Origin: Mesodorylaimus sp. YZB2_4 | Taxonomy: Eukaryota; Nematoda; Enoplea; Dorylaimida; Dorylaimidae | Assembly (NCBI GenBank): GCA_030248295.1 | Contig: JASANH010001367.1 | Coordinates: 744,001 to 808,000, forward strand | Length of the DNA: 64,000 nucleotides | Reading direction: 5' to 3' | Part shown: positions 22,821 through 33,998 of the stretch, in pieces | Layout of the letters: the number at the start of each line of letters is the position of its first letter | Numbering within the stretch: position 1 is the first letter of the stretch | Notes under the pieces: model-generated | Told to the model about the DNA's origin: nothing | What the model saw: only the letters and a program-made list of their open reading frames with translations | Databases searched by the model: none | Translations under genes and position numbers: made by a program

Positions 22821-23359
22821 GTGTAAAGTGCTTAAAATACAGTATTCCTTGTCAGACAAATCATTAATTTTCTCGATAAATATCCATCGTATTCCAGTGG
22901 CGATAGGCTCAAATGAAAGAGCGTAAAAAGTTGCACAGGCTCTTTCAGTTTCATCGAAGAAAACTGTATAGTTGCATAAAAAAAACGGAACTGCTTATTT
23001 TGTATTTGACTTTACTTCTCGATAATCAGGCAATTCTGGCAAAATTTAAAGTGTCGTGCAGTGAGTGCTGGGTGCAATGGATGTGCAGATCGAATTTTAT
23101 CAAGATCGGTTGCGTATTTGTGAAGATGAATTAGTGAATACATTTATAACCAACACGTCAACAACTTTGGATTTATTCGGCAGAAAATGTGTCATTATCA
23201 AAAGTACATTAAGCAGTGAATTGTAAATGGGTTCTTCGAGGAAAGTTGGTGGACAAAATATTTGAATATAATTACCTTATAGCAAGGAATGTGTGAATAC
23301 AGCAACGGGTCACATATTTCAAATTTCCCGCCTCCTTTTCGACAATGCCCACTTTACAC
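22821..23359 (+). mobile_element. ~540-bp TIR element, copy 1 (MITE-like)
   Basis: Starts gtgtaaagtg and ends cactttacac, a 10-bp terminal inverted repeat. The interior is non-coding. It shares colinear blocks with 32431-32974 (same orientation) and 29170-29689 (inverted), for example tcagacaaatcat, ttctcgataaat, agagcgtaaaaagttgcac, ttcggcagaaaat and tcccgcctccttttcgacaa. No transposase, so non-autonomous. Superfamily not assigned. Confidence 0.85.
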
Positions 23360-24997
23360 CGCAGTCAAACAATGCCCATGAAAACAGTGCAGGCGAGGTC
23401 TTAACTCGCATTGGCTGATAATACCACATACTGTATGGTGGTTGACGAGGAATGCAATGAGAATAATGTGTGTGAATGATTCCATATTCTGTAGTATGTA
23501 CGTACCTGTTTATGTGACATTCACTTTCGCATGCTTGCATTGGTCATGCTGATTCGTGGCGTGGCGTGGCTGTGCTTCCATTAGCGCTCGAGATCGGAAT
23601 TGAATCGGATGTGCCTCTTGATCGCCGTCTGGGTGTACTTGATGGCTAATGACTACAACCTGGGTGCACATACTCGATTTTGATTTAGTGACCTGCCACC
23701 TCCTATGCAGTAGACTTGATATGCAAGGCTTTAGTGCCACCCTGTGTTATATATGGTGGTTTAGTCAGACGGCACGGAGTTCTAATCGATTTTACCAAAC
23801 ACCAAACTACTGGTCGGTAGACGGTGTCTGCCGACCAGTGCATACTTTGGTGACGGGTCGGGTCGGGTTTCGGATCGGATCAGGTTGACCCGACCCGAAA
23901 GTCCCTTCGGGTCGGGTTGACCCGAACTTGTTGTAAGCAGCTGAAGCTTCTTGAGATAAAAACTTCGCACAATTCCTCCCAGCATGTGATGACTTTGGTG
24001 TAAAGGTGACTGCGTGAAGATATTTCGATGGAGACACCTTATTTTACGCACCTGAATTTTCTTCTTTAGTTATTCCCTGGTAATCCTAAAAATCCTTTCA
24101 AAACAGAATTTGTTCCTATTTCCCACAATAGTGGTCAAATAATCTAAAACCCTAACAAGGTCATAAAGCGACTAGGGTCTGTATTGGTTTAGTGTTCGTG
24201 TCTCTTGCCTCCAGAGTACGCATTCCCGTTAAGGTTCGAGTAAGCTATGAGTATGAGTATGCGTTTACGCTACTATGTTCTCTTTGGGAATGTGCACGCG
24301 GCACTTTGCGAAACGTGGAGGGCGTGTATATTCTCAAAGGAAACAGATGATAGACTTTAGCAAGATTTAACCAGTCTGAATAATAGGCGTGAATAATAAA
24401 GACTAGTTGCATAAGTTTGGAGCCAGAAACAGGCTGTACTAAGAATACGCAAATATGTATTGACTCACGCTGGAGTATGCATCTAGTTTTTACGAAAGAT
24501 ACTGCTTACAAGGTCATATTGTGCTGGAAACAAGCTCCCGACAGAACCTTCACTAGTGATGAAGAAATGTAAGGGTATCTATGACTTTTGAACACAGCTA
24601 AAACTGCTTCATAATGTAACATGGTCAAGGAATCAATGAGCCAAAGAAGTCATTATTGGTGCACAGAGTAAATGCAAGGTTTTTCCGACCAGGTATACCC
24701 AAGACTTCTTACCGAACTTATCGCACTTCTTCATATTCAGGAATCAAATGTGACTGTACTCCTGAGAAGACCTGTCAGAGGCACACTGTAGTCGCGCTTA
24801 GACTATACCCATTTATCAGAGTTGCAAAGAGCTATTAATAAGAGCTTACTGAAATATGAACCCTTACGCAGAAATTGCCCGCAAAATTTGGTCATACTCA
24901 CATCTGACCTGCCTGACACTTGGAAGTTACTAAGAATAAACCTGGGAGTGCAAGGGTTTTATGCAATTTTAGAAAGATTTGCATTTTTCCTTTTTTT
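23360..24997. other. Non-genic, repeat-derived
   Basis: No gene. Around 23811-23935 is a cluster of GGGTCGGGT and its complement, preceded by ctggtcgg...ccgaccag (23812-23840). A related block lies inverted at 27785-27875. The rest (23940-24990) shows nothing I recognise. Confidence 0.45.
23811..23935. repeat. GGTCGGGT / ACCCGACC block (left)
   Basis: Repeats of gggtcgggt and gacccgacccg arranged partly as inverted repeats, following a tight ctggtcgg/ccgaccag hairpin. Matches the block at 27785-27875 in reverse, so the two may be ends of one ~4-kb element. Confidence 0.55.
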
Positions 24998-25139
24998 AAG
25001 CCCGAAGTATAGTTCGATGGGATGCGTCAAATAAGCGTGCGATGCGGCATTTTGGGGTGACCTGACAATGTAAAAAGATGCCTAAACCGTCGCATCGCAA
25101 GCTTATTTGACGCATCCCATCGAACTATACTTCCAGCTT
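24998..25139 (+). mobile_element. 140-bp hairpin MITE, copy 1
   Basis: Two ~45-bp arms (agtatagttcgatggga...gcgatgcg and complement), separated by about 45 bp, make a long hairpin. Outer ends are aagcccg and ccagctt. A second full-length copy lies inverted at 28489-28628. No coding content. Confidence 0.9.
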
Positions 25140-25190
25140 TATTCTTGCAAAAGTTGCTCTATACAAAAGCAAAGTTTGCAAATACTGGAG

Positions 25191-26229
25191 CATGACTATA
25201 CTTAAGGAATTCTCAGGCTCTCCTAACCACGCTCAAACCAGTTCTCTAACACGGAAAGAACTGGCCCATGGGCTAGCATGCAAGGAACAGTAGGGTTCAA
25301 ATTAGGAATTCGAATGCTATCGCGGAAATAAGAGTTTCATTGAATTCCTCGCATCAGACTTGACGTTCTAACAAACTATCATGTTTTACATTTTTTTAAT
25401 CAAAAAATTTGAATTTGGCGCTCTGACTTTGATGAGCAGGCGAGCAGACCTTTACATCGCCGCAAACTGGAAGTCTTACCGAATCAAATCAATAACTGAT
25501 GTCCTACTCAACAGACCACCAGAATATGCAGGCTAGAGAAAGAGAAGATTGTTTGTGTTAACATTGCTGACTATCGTCTTTATTTTATCAGTAAAACCGC
25601 TACCTTACTAATATTTCTCTGTAGCCAGAGCGCCAAAGCACCTGCGTGCGCATCTTACATCTAGCGGGTATCATACGCGCCAGATGATAACGAGTGCAGA
25701 GCGCTTTACTTCAGAAGTTTTAAGCGAGAAAAGCTGCGTGCCGCGGCAATTGGTTTTGTACTGACGTCGCTCTAAAGCTTTCTTCAGTTTAGAGGCATTA
25801 CTGTTACGAACTGAAACTACATAAACAACCGCGCACGGGGAAATTATCAACAGTAATTCTTTTCACAATTGGCTTTGTACTGCTCTGTGCACATGGGTAC
25901 AGAGTGCTGGAAGAACTACGTAACCGGATACGCATGCTGCAGTAATTTCGCGCTTGTAGCAGCTTATGGCAAGCGCCCAGACAAGAACCTGCGTGCCGCC
26001 AAATTCAAATTTTTTGATTAAAAAAATGTAAAACATGATAGTTTGTTAGAAGGTCAAGTCTGATGCGAGGAATTCAATGAAACTATTATTTCCGCGATAG
26101 CATTCGAATTCCTAATTTGAACCCTACTGTTCCTTGCATGCTAGCCCATGGGCCAGTTCTTTCCGTGTTAGAGAACTGGTTTGAGCGTGGTTAGGAGAGC
26201 CTGAGAATTCCTTAAGTATAGCCATGTAC
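25191..26229. mobile_element. Fold-back element with ~230-bp inverted arms
   Basis: Arms at 25191-25420 and 25997-26229 are reverse complements with only scattered mismatches. Shared blocks include ctatacttaaggaattctc, gttctctaacacggaaag, ggctagcatgcaaggaacag and atgttttacattttttt. The 576-bp spacer has no recognised gene but shows fragments such as cacctgcgtgcg that echo sequence at the inner arm end. Typical of a fold-back or TIR transposon whose transposase is lost. Confidence 0.88.
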
Positions 26230-26324
26230 TGGAGTCGAACAGATGCGAAAAGGTTTCTGTAACTGCTAAAAGTATAAATTTGCGAAATTGCATTATTTTT
26301 GACCCGTCTGACCTAACATAACTA

Positions 26325-26400
26325 TATATCGTTAAAGAAGAATGATATCGTTATCGTTCGTTTACGATATCCGAAAAATATCGTTAACGCGTTAAATATC
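26325..26400. repeat. Degenerate (ATCGTT)n tract, left
   Basis: atatcgtta / gatatcgttatcgttcg type units interleaved with their complement. Pairs with a longer tract at 27625-27775. Confidence 0.6.
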
Positions 26401-27624
26401 CTTATTTTTTGCGGAAAAGACGCAATGTTGCCGCTTAGTAAGCTGAGAGTCTGTCGAATCCCTCTGGGCTCTCAGCGCTGGAGAGAAATAGTGGGGAAGG
26501 AGCAGAGGAACAGTGGACTCGCCGCCTCCAAAGAGGTCTACCAGACAACTGTATCCATTTGGGGGCCACCTCCGTTGGTGCCACTTGGTCGGCCACCGCC
26601 TTGTCCAGATGATGCTACCCTCTTCAGATTTTTAGCCGCACAAACTGGATCCTGCTTCCTGAACCAAATCGCGGCCAGGACTCGCATTTATAGAATCTGC
26701 TCCAAATAAAGTCCACCATTGCACCAACCACAACGCGGCTGCAGTGTGTAGGCGGTTCGGCATTGGTCTCTCCGTATCACTCGGGAGCTAGTGATTGGGC
26801 TCGTCCTGGGTTTGATCCCCGGTGATGGAGGTCGGTTTGCGAACCATAAACCCTCGCTGACCTTGCATGCCTGGCCGTGGGTGACTCACCCGGTACCATC
26901 GAAGTACTCCGAGTGGAGAGACGGAAGCCAAACGAGGAGACAGCCTCGGCTGTCGAACATTCACACTGACAGGCTTCAAAGCCCGCCCGCCATTGTCCGA
27001 GCAAGTCGGTGGCCATTCCAGGATGCCCTCGCGTGGAGGTGCTCCTAATGGAGACACGCAGATGTACGCTACTGTGTGTGCTGGTTTCCGCACAGCCCTG
27101 CTTACAAGGTGGCCGGCTTTAGACAAAAACAAAAAATTGAGAAAAATTGCACCAGCAACAGCGACACAAAGGAGAATTACCACCAGATTCCTGGCGCTCT
27201 AAGCTTCCTTTAACTTTTTTGGAGTACTAATTGATTGAGGATGTGATCTGTTTCTGGTATTTATAGGATACTTTCGTTAATTTTACACTGGCGCGCGCAA
27301 AATCAGACTTCTGCTGTCCAAACACAAGTCTCATCAAAATACTGTCAACATGCCGCTTTCAATAACTGTCAGGTTTTTAAACTTTCTGCTTCTCAATTCT
27401 TCAATCTTGCTTGACATCTTCGAGAACACTGTTGACCTTCTAGGCAGTCCAGTAGTGCAGGTGCTTTCTGACGCCCGCGTCTGGTACAATTTTTAGGTTG
27501 GGAAAAATGTGAGTGTTATAGGAGACTGGTGCAACGTTCATTACCTAGTTGCAAGTTGCATCCTGCGATCGTGGTCAATACCATCCCTTAAAGCGCGTGA
27601 AATTGCAACTTTGAAACTAAGAGC

Positions 27625-27775
27625 TAACGGTATAATTAACGATATCATATCGTTTTTTTGTCGTTATCGTTATCGTTACCGTCATTTTAAAAAATATCGT
27701 TATCGTTATCGTTTCGTTAACGACGTTGAAAAGATGTCGTTAACGACATGATATCGTTATCATTATCGTTAACGC
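27625..27775. repeat. Degenerate (ATCGTT)n tract, right
   Basis: Many cgttatcgttatcg units plus gttaacgac palindromes over 150 bp, with self-complementary character. Possibly the other end of an element starting near 26325. Confidence 0.65.
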
Positions 27776-27784
27776 TATGTACTC

Positions 27785-27875
27785 TACTCTGATCCGATCT
27801 TTCAAAAAAGTGACCCTACTCAACCCGACCCGAACCTACCTGACCCGATCAGGGGTCTACTGGTCGGATTGCAAA
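27785..27875. repeat. GGTCGGGT / ACCCGACC block (right)
   Basis: Contains gatccgatc, caacccgacccgaac and ctgacccgatcagg followed by ctactggtcgg. Inverted relative to 23811-23935. Confidence 0.55.
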
Positions 27876-28488
27876 GCAAGTGCGCAAAACCATTAGGCAT
27901 ACAGAATACTATGGCAAAGTGAGCGGTAGGCGGAGCTAACACGACCAATCCAAAGTAAGCATAGGCGTGGTCAAGCTAGCAAGTGCTGCGCGCATACAGT
28001 ACGTATCACCTTGCTGATCGTAGTCCTGCTTCGTGTATGCTTGTCGAAATGCGTGCACATAGACTGTTATGCAATGTTATGTTTTCAAACTCGGTTTCTA
28101 GTTTTGCATATGCTATGAGCAAACTGGTTGCATGACAGTGATGATATGATGGTGGGTGTATGTGCAGTACAGTACTTGTAGTTGCGTGCAAGAATAATGT
28201 ACAGTAGTGACAAAAATAGATAGTACCTCTGTTATCTCAAAGGTGTCTTGGCGGCAGGTGGCTGATTCGATGATTGATAGGGTCGATTTGACAAGCGATC
28301 AAGCCACTGCGGGAAAACTAAAGCGAATGCTATCACATATCTCGATCAAGTGGCTCAGAACTGGGTGAAGATGGAACGAGTATACGTAGAACTGTTCACA
28401 CATATCATCCTCATTGCTTTCAAACACAAGCGACTGACAAGGGAGCATCGCCAGCCGTTACGTCGAACTTTGGAGAAAAAAAATTGTA

Positions 28489-28628
28489 AAGCTGGAAGTA
28501 TAGTTTGATGCGATGCGTCAAATAAGCTTGCGATGCGACGCTATGCACCTTTTTTAATTGTCAGTTCACCCAAAAGTGTCGCATCGCACGCTTATTTGAC
28601 GCATCGCATCGAACTATACTTTGGGCTT
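28489..28628 (-). mobile_element. 140-bp hairpin MITE, copy 2 (inverted)
   Basis: Reverse-complement copy of the element at 24998-25139, aligning end to end with modest substitutions (for example gatgcgatgcg for gatgggatgcg in the arms and a different loop). Both hairpin arms are intact. Confidence 0.9.
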
Positions 28629-29169
28629 AATATGTTCCTAGGTCCGAAATCAAGCTCTGTGCAAAACATTAGAGGCGTGTGGCCAACTGGTAAGAAGCGG
28701 TCAGCGTCCAAAGTCCTGGAGTTTTGTGTGGTAAGGAAGCCGAGCGTTGAGGAAAAGATGCAGAGCTCTTTCCTAAGTCGGTTTTAGGGTTTGGAGTTTC
28801 GAGTTTAGGCATCCAACTCTATGGTTCGGGGTTTTTTCCCGAAAAAACCCAAAAAATCTAGTAGAATTGAAAAATTTCACGGTGCTCTAAACACTGATCA
28901 CTGATGACCAGTTGGCCAGACTCCTCTAATATTTAGCACAGAGCTCTTTTTTGCACCTAGGAACATATTGAAATTTTCGGTTTTCCAAAGTTCGACTTAA
29001 CGGTTGGCGATGTTGCCTTGTGAGTGTCACCATATTATCCTATCCCCTGGGGATTGTTTAACCAAAAATCGATAAACAATGCTTTAGCTGTGGTAAAACA
29101 GCATTCCGATGCAGAATAAGTCCTCACCTGCTGCTCCACTGCTCTGTTATTATAGCTTTTTTCCACGTG
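28629..29169. other. Non-genic, nothing recognised
   Basis: Short frames only. cctaggtccgaaa...agctctgtgc near 28634-28665 recurs inverted around 28935-28965 (gcacagagctc...cctagg), a weak inverted pair. No gene. Confidence 0.35.
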
Positions 29170-29689
29170 GTGTAAAGTGGGCTCATTGCCGAAGTGGAAG
29201 CGGGACATTTGAAATAAGTGGCCCTGGATGTTGTATTCACGCCTTTATTGCGAGAGGGGTAATTATATTCGGACATTCTATAATGACTTCTATTTTCTAT
29301 AATGACTTCTATTTTCTGCCGAATAAATCCAAATTTATTATCGGGTTGGCCATAAATGTACTCACTGATTCATTTCCACTAATACACAACCGATCTTGAT
29401 AAAATTCGATCTGCACATCCGCTGTACCCAGCACTCACTGCGCTACACTTTAAATTTTTTCAGAATTGCCTGATTATCGAGAAGTAAAGTCAAATATAAA
29501 ATAAGCAGTTTCAGTGTTATTTATGCAACTATACAGTTTTCTTCAGTGAAACTGAAAGGACCAGTGCAACTTTTTACGCTCTTTCATTTGAGCCTATCGC
29601 CACTTGAATATGTTAAATAGTTATCGAGAAAGTTGATGATTTGTCTGACAAGGAATACTGTATTTTCAGCACTTTACACTGCCCTCTAT
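29170..29689 (-). mobile_element. ~540-bp TIR element, copy 2 (inverted, 520 bp)
   Basis: Inverted copy of the 22821-23359 element with the same gtgtaaagtg / cactttacac ends. Includes a local tandem duplication of tataatgacttctattttc near 29278-29315. Somewhat more diverged than the other two copies. Confidence 0.85.
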
Positions 29690-30949
29690 GTCTGTCTATG
29701 TCGCGCTCTCAGCAGGGTTTTGTCATTCCGATTGTTCATTCCACTCGTTCACGAATGCCAGAATAGCAGAGTGTGATTTCTTGTTTTTAAAACAGGTATT
29801 TCCTGCTAACGTATTCATAGAATAATAAAAAATGTGTCTGCTATAGGCTGATTTTGCAAAAATTTTGCCTCGACCCCCCTCCCCCATCAGATCACAGCAG
29901 CTTCCACTGGTCGAAACACTGTTGCTATGCCGGTCACACATCTTTACAATAAGGCAGAAAAGTATCCTGGCGGTGCTGCCTCTTAAAGGTTGCGGGTGGT
30001 CGAACGGTTCTCAATCCAGCAAAGTGTACTGCCGAGAAAATAAGCAAGTTCAGTTCCTCATATCCTATTTAGACTATCACTAGCCTTATATTATATCTTG
30101 CCTTGCTTTGGTTTGCATTAGCATATGAACTGTAGCACGGCATCGTGATCATCACCACTCGGCAAAGTTACGCGCATGGCATTCTCTTCTCCTCATCCCC
30201 ATAACCCAGCCTTCTCGTAGGCACGAAACGAGCACAGACAAGGGCAAAATCAACATGGCCAATACAGCACAGATACACTGGCGCGTTATCGATCTTACGC
30301 GCATTGGTATTCAGACTGCGCATTGAAGTACACTGAGCCAATCAGACCCTTTACCTCAAAGTCTCAACCAACGTTTAACCGTCTGCCTTCACTCCGCTCC
30401 TATGCCCCCTCTAGTCTGTGCGTGAATCATATTCAAACAGCATACGAGAATCGGTGCGTATAACATGAGCGCGCGATATTCAAATCACTTATATCACATA
30501 CACCAAGCAGGCTGCCATGATCGAGATCACTAAGTCTCACACTGGTGATCGCGAGTTCTTCCGAGCTGCCAGTTGGACGACAGCGTTAGAGGACGGTTCT
30601 TTTTTGCTGTCTGACTATCGAGATCCATTCTTCTCCTCACCCGCTGCTTGGCTGCTCGGGCTCGAATCGTGACGTACCCGTACCAATAAAACTGAAACCC
30701 TGGGAACAGAAGGGAGGCAGTATCTGAAAAGCATAGTCGATTATAAAAGCAAGAATTGAGTGCAAGAAAAGACCAAGCTCGCCTCTTTGAGTCTTTGATT
30801 TGCATGTCAGAGATCGGTCATAGTCATATTTTACTCACCGCACAAGCAAATACATGCACTCTAGGAGCGAGAGACACAGGATAGAAAAAAATACGAAGGT
30901 TAAAAATGCATAGCCGAAATATCATTATGAAAACGTGAAAAACCTCTAA
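29690..30949. other. Non-genic
   Basis: No gene recognised. Frames such as 30530-30805 (minus) have no family features. Its right end borders the retrotransposon remnant. Confidence 0.4.
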
Positions 30950-32068
30950 AAACCGTCTCAGCGGACACAGCATTCCATAAAACGGTCGATGAATATATAA
31001 AGCTTTGTTTATAAGACTCAGTAAAATTCCTGGGACAACCAGATGGGCTTCGCAGGTACGAGCGCTAACACGAAAATCAGATTTGTGAACGAACCGGGCA
31101 TTTCCAAAATCATGAATACCATGGTAAAATTTATAAAACTGAGTCAATTTCAAACGTTTCCTCCTATCATAAAGCGTGGACCAACCAGCTTTACCCAAGG
31201 CATCAGAATAAGAACTGGTAAAATCATTCAATACTAACCTAAGCGCATATCTATTAGCACGTTCGAATTGGTCAATATCAGTCTTTAAAACAGGATCCCA
31301 TGCACGCAACCATATCCTAAAATTGATCTTATGCATGAATCGTAAACTTTCGTAAAAACAGCTGGCGGTGCATGTCTCCCCACTTTCCTCCTAAGTGCAC
31401 CAATCATAGAATTGCATCGACGCACTTTGCCACATATATGTTCACTAAATTTCATATCCGACGCGAACAAAACACCCAAATATTTTACCTCGTGGTACCA
31501 GGTCAAAGTTTGCCCACACAATTGCAAATTTGGCAGCAGGGTATTGGGCCCCACGCAAAGAGTGTGGGCCCAGTACCCTGTGGAACGCCGCTCGGAACTG
31601 TATCCAATTTGATAAGCAGCCACCGATAAGAACTCGCTGAGATCGCCTCGATAAATACGCTTGCAGCCAACGAATGATCTTCCCAGGAACGTAAAGCTGA
31701 GAAAAACGTTTTAGAAGAAGGGCATGGGGAACCTTATCAAAGGCATTTTGAACGTCCAAAAATACTCCAACCACAAACTTACGAGCCTTGGCATTCAATG
31801 CATCGTGAATGAATTGCGATGCATTGATGAGGGCGGAGTTCGTGTCTCTTCTTTTGCAGAATCCATGCTGATTGCTCGACAGACTCGTAGTTGAGCGAAT
31901 CAGACGGTCAATATGTTTCTCCAATAACTTTGACAAAATAGAAAGCAAGGGTGTTGGCCGATACGACTTAATACTATTCTTGTCTCCTGGTTTAGGGATC
32001 GGGATGCGGCGACCACTCTTTCTTGAGCTGATCATCCAGCCTAGTACCACTCGCATCGGATTACGCAA
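30950..32068 (-). pseudogene. Non-LTR retrotransposon reverse transcriptase remnant (Jockey/CR1-like)
   Basis: Minus-strand fragments in different frames line up with a LINE ORF2. Near 32000-31640: PIPKPGDKNSIKSYRPTPLL, LSKLLEKHIDRLI, NQHGFCKRRDTNSALI and FLDVQNAFDKVPHALLLKRF (motif A). Near 31560-31400: EVKYLGVLFASDMKFSEHI. Near 31270-31080: LGKAGWSTLYDRRKRLKL, the C-terminal region. The catalytic YxDD block is absent; sequence jumps from the LGP region to just before the VKYLGV block, suggesting an internal deletion of roughly 200 bp. Frameshifts separate the parts. No endonuclease domain was found upstream. A dead, 5'-truncated copy. Confidence 0.85.
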
Positions 32069-32430
32069 TCGACTGGAAACACTATAGAAGGCAGCCTGCT
32101 GAATGGAAGAAGCTTGCCTCTGGTTTTGTCTGCCTCTTATGACTTCAGATCCGACTGCCCTGTAGTCGGTTCGTCACTTCTTTCTTCTGTGATGTTGATC
32201 TGATCAGGAGACCAGTTCCTCATCTCAGGGAGGTCCACATCGCAGTTGGAGGATTCCAGTGAAGACCAGCAGGGGTGGTCAGCATGTCAAATTCGCTGGC
32301 AGCTGATTCACTAGCAATGGCGACCGGCTGACATTCGTGCAGCAAGATATTGTTATTCGTGAACAAGCAGAAAATAGGAGTCAGAACAGCCTGCAGGGAG
32401 CGTGCTTACTGTATACTGACAAATAGGGCA

Positions 32431-32974
32431 TTGTAAAGTGCTGAAAATACAGTATTATATGTCAGACAAATCATCAATTTTCTCGATAAATACGCAACGT
32501 ATTCAAGTGATGATAGGCTTAAATGAAAGAGCGTAAAAAGTTGCACAGGCTCTCTCAGTTTCATCGAAGAAAACTGTATAGTTGCATAAATAACAACGGA
32601 ACTGCTCATTTTGTATTTGACTTTACTTCTCGATAATCAGGCAATTCTGGCAAAATTTAAAGTGTCCTGCAGTGAGTGCTGGGTGCAGTGGATGTGCGCA
32701 TCGAATTTTATCAAGCTCGGTTGCGTATTTGTGAAGATAAATCAGTGAATACATTTATGGCCAACACGTCAAAAAATTTGGATTTATTCGGCAGAAAATC
32801 TGCTATTATCAAAAGTACATTCACATATGAATTGCAAATGGGGTCTTTGAGGAAAATAAGCAGACAAAATAGTTTAATATTATTACCTTATAGAAAGGAA
32901 TGCGCGAATACAACATCCAGGGTCACAATTTTCAAATTTCCCGCCTCCTTTTCGACAATGAGTCCACTTTACAC
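32431..32974 (+). mobile_element. ~540-bp TIR element, copy 3
   Basis: Same orientation as 22821-23359 and closely similar over the full length. Ends are ttgtaaagtg and cactttacac, so one terminal base differs. Non-coding. Confidence 0.88.
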
Positions 32975-33998
32975 TTCGGATAAAACCCATGATAATCGAA
33001 GGCGCCTAGCTTAGGCCTAGGCCTTATTCCGGATCGATGATAGCAAATCTCAAAAATTAAAAGGAACATGCCCTCCGACCTGATCCGCCTTAAACATCAC
33101 CTTGACGGGTAGTGCAGACCAGCCATCCTTAGTCATTCTGAGCACGTTTTTCGCCCGTCATAACAAATTGCATGAGCGCCAACGTGACGGCTGCGTGTGT
33201 TCGACTGTCATTGAGAGCCATCACTCAGGTTGAATGCGTTAATGGGATTCGTTTTGAAGAATCGCACGGCCCATCGGGGCCCTTGCACGAGCGTCGAGTT
33301 TGGTTCCATCTGGTCGACTGCAGTATGAAGTCCCCTGAAGTGGCCAGACGACAGGCAGCAACGCTGTCGTTACATTGATGCAAGAATCACGCTGGGCAAT
33401 CAGCAATCCTCTCCACAACCATCGAGCCTAGTCTGTCTGCTGACCTTCTAAGAAAGCTTTACGACTTTACGCGACACAACTCGTCAGTACTTGCCCACCC
33501 GACTTGGCCAAATCTCCTGTACGGTACTATTACCACCTTTTACTACATGCTCGGAATCGCAGGCCGTTGTCAGTCAAGCCAAAAGTAACAAGGATTAAGA
33601 CCAAATCATAAAAGCCACCATTGAAATTCAGTCCAAGACCATCTCACCTGAAGCCGCTACAAAGAGAAAATAGTAGCTCAAAACCAGAGACCAGTCCATT
33701 CGAAAAGAAGTTAACTAACTTGCATATAAATAACTCTGAAAATTGGATGCGCTTCAGATAATTACAGAAATCTACATTACTCTTACTCCTATCAACAAAG
33801 ACAACGGCCACCTTGATTCAGCCCAGCCCTCCCATTGGATCAAGTTCACTTAGCAACTTAAACACGACCAAAACACATTACACATATAACACGCCCTGAA
33901 GAGTCAAAGAAGATTGGACGGGTGTTCATAACGCACCCCATTAAACCCACGATTCTAGGCCGACCATCGAGATCAAGCTGCTCAAAGCAATAACCACG
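32975..33998. other. Intergenic, downstream of ARID2
   Basis: About 1 kb 3' of the ARID2 stop codon (minus strand). A small plus frame at 33172-33378 has no family match. Nothing else recognised. Confidence 0.4.

Larger units (their letters stand above)
26230..28488. other. Non-genic, simple-repeat and SINE-like content
   Basis: Degenerate TATCGT/TTATCG tracts at 26325-26400 and 27625-27775 bracket about 1.2 kb. Within it, near 26740-26835, lies a gggtttgatccccgg motif like a pol III B box. Overlapping frames at 26425-26709 and 26791-27202 have no family match. From 27900 to 28488 I see nothing. Confidence 0.45.

Noticed and set aside
26425..27202. Overlapping 80-130-codon frames on both strands
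   Set aside because: No family features, mutual overlap, and location between simple-repeat tracts.
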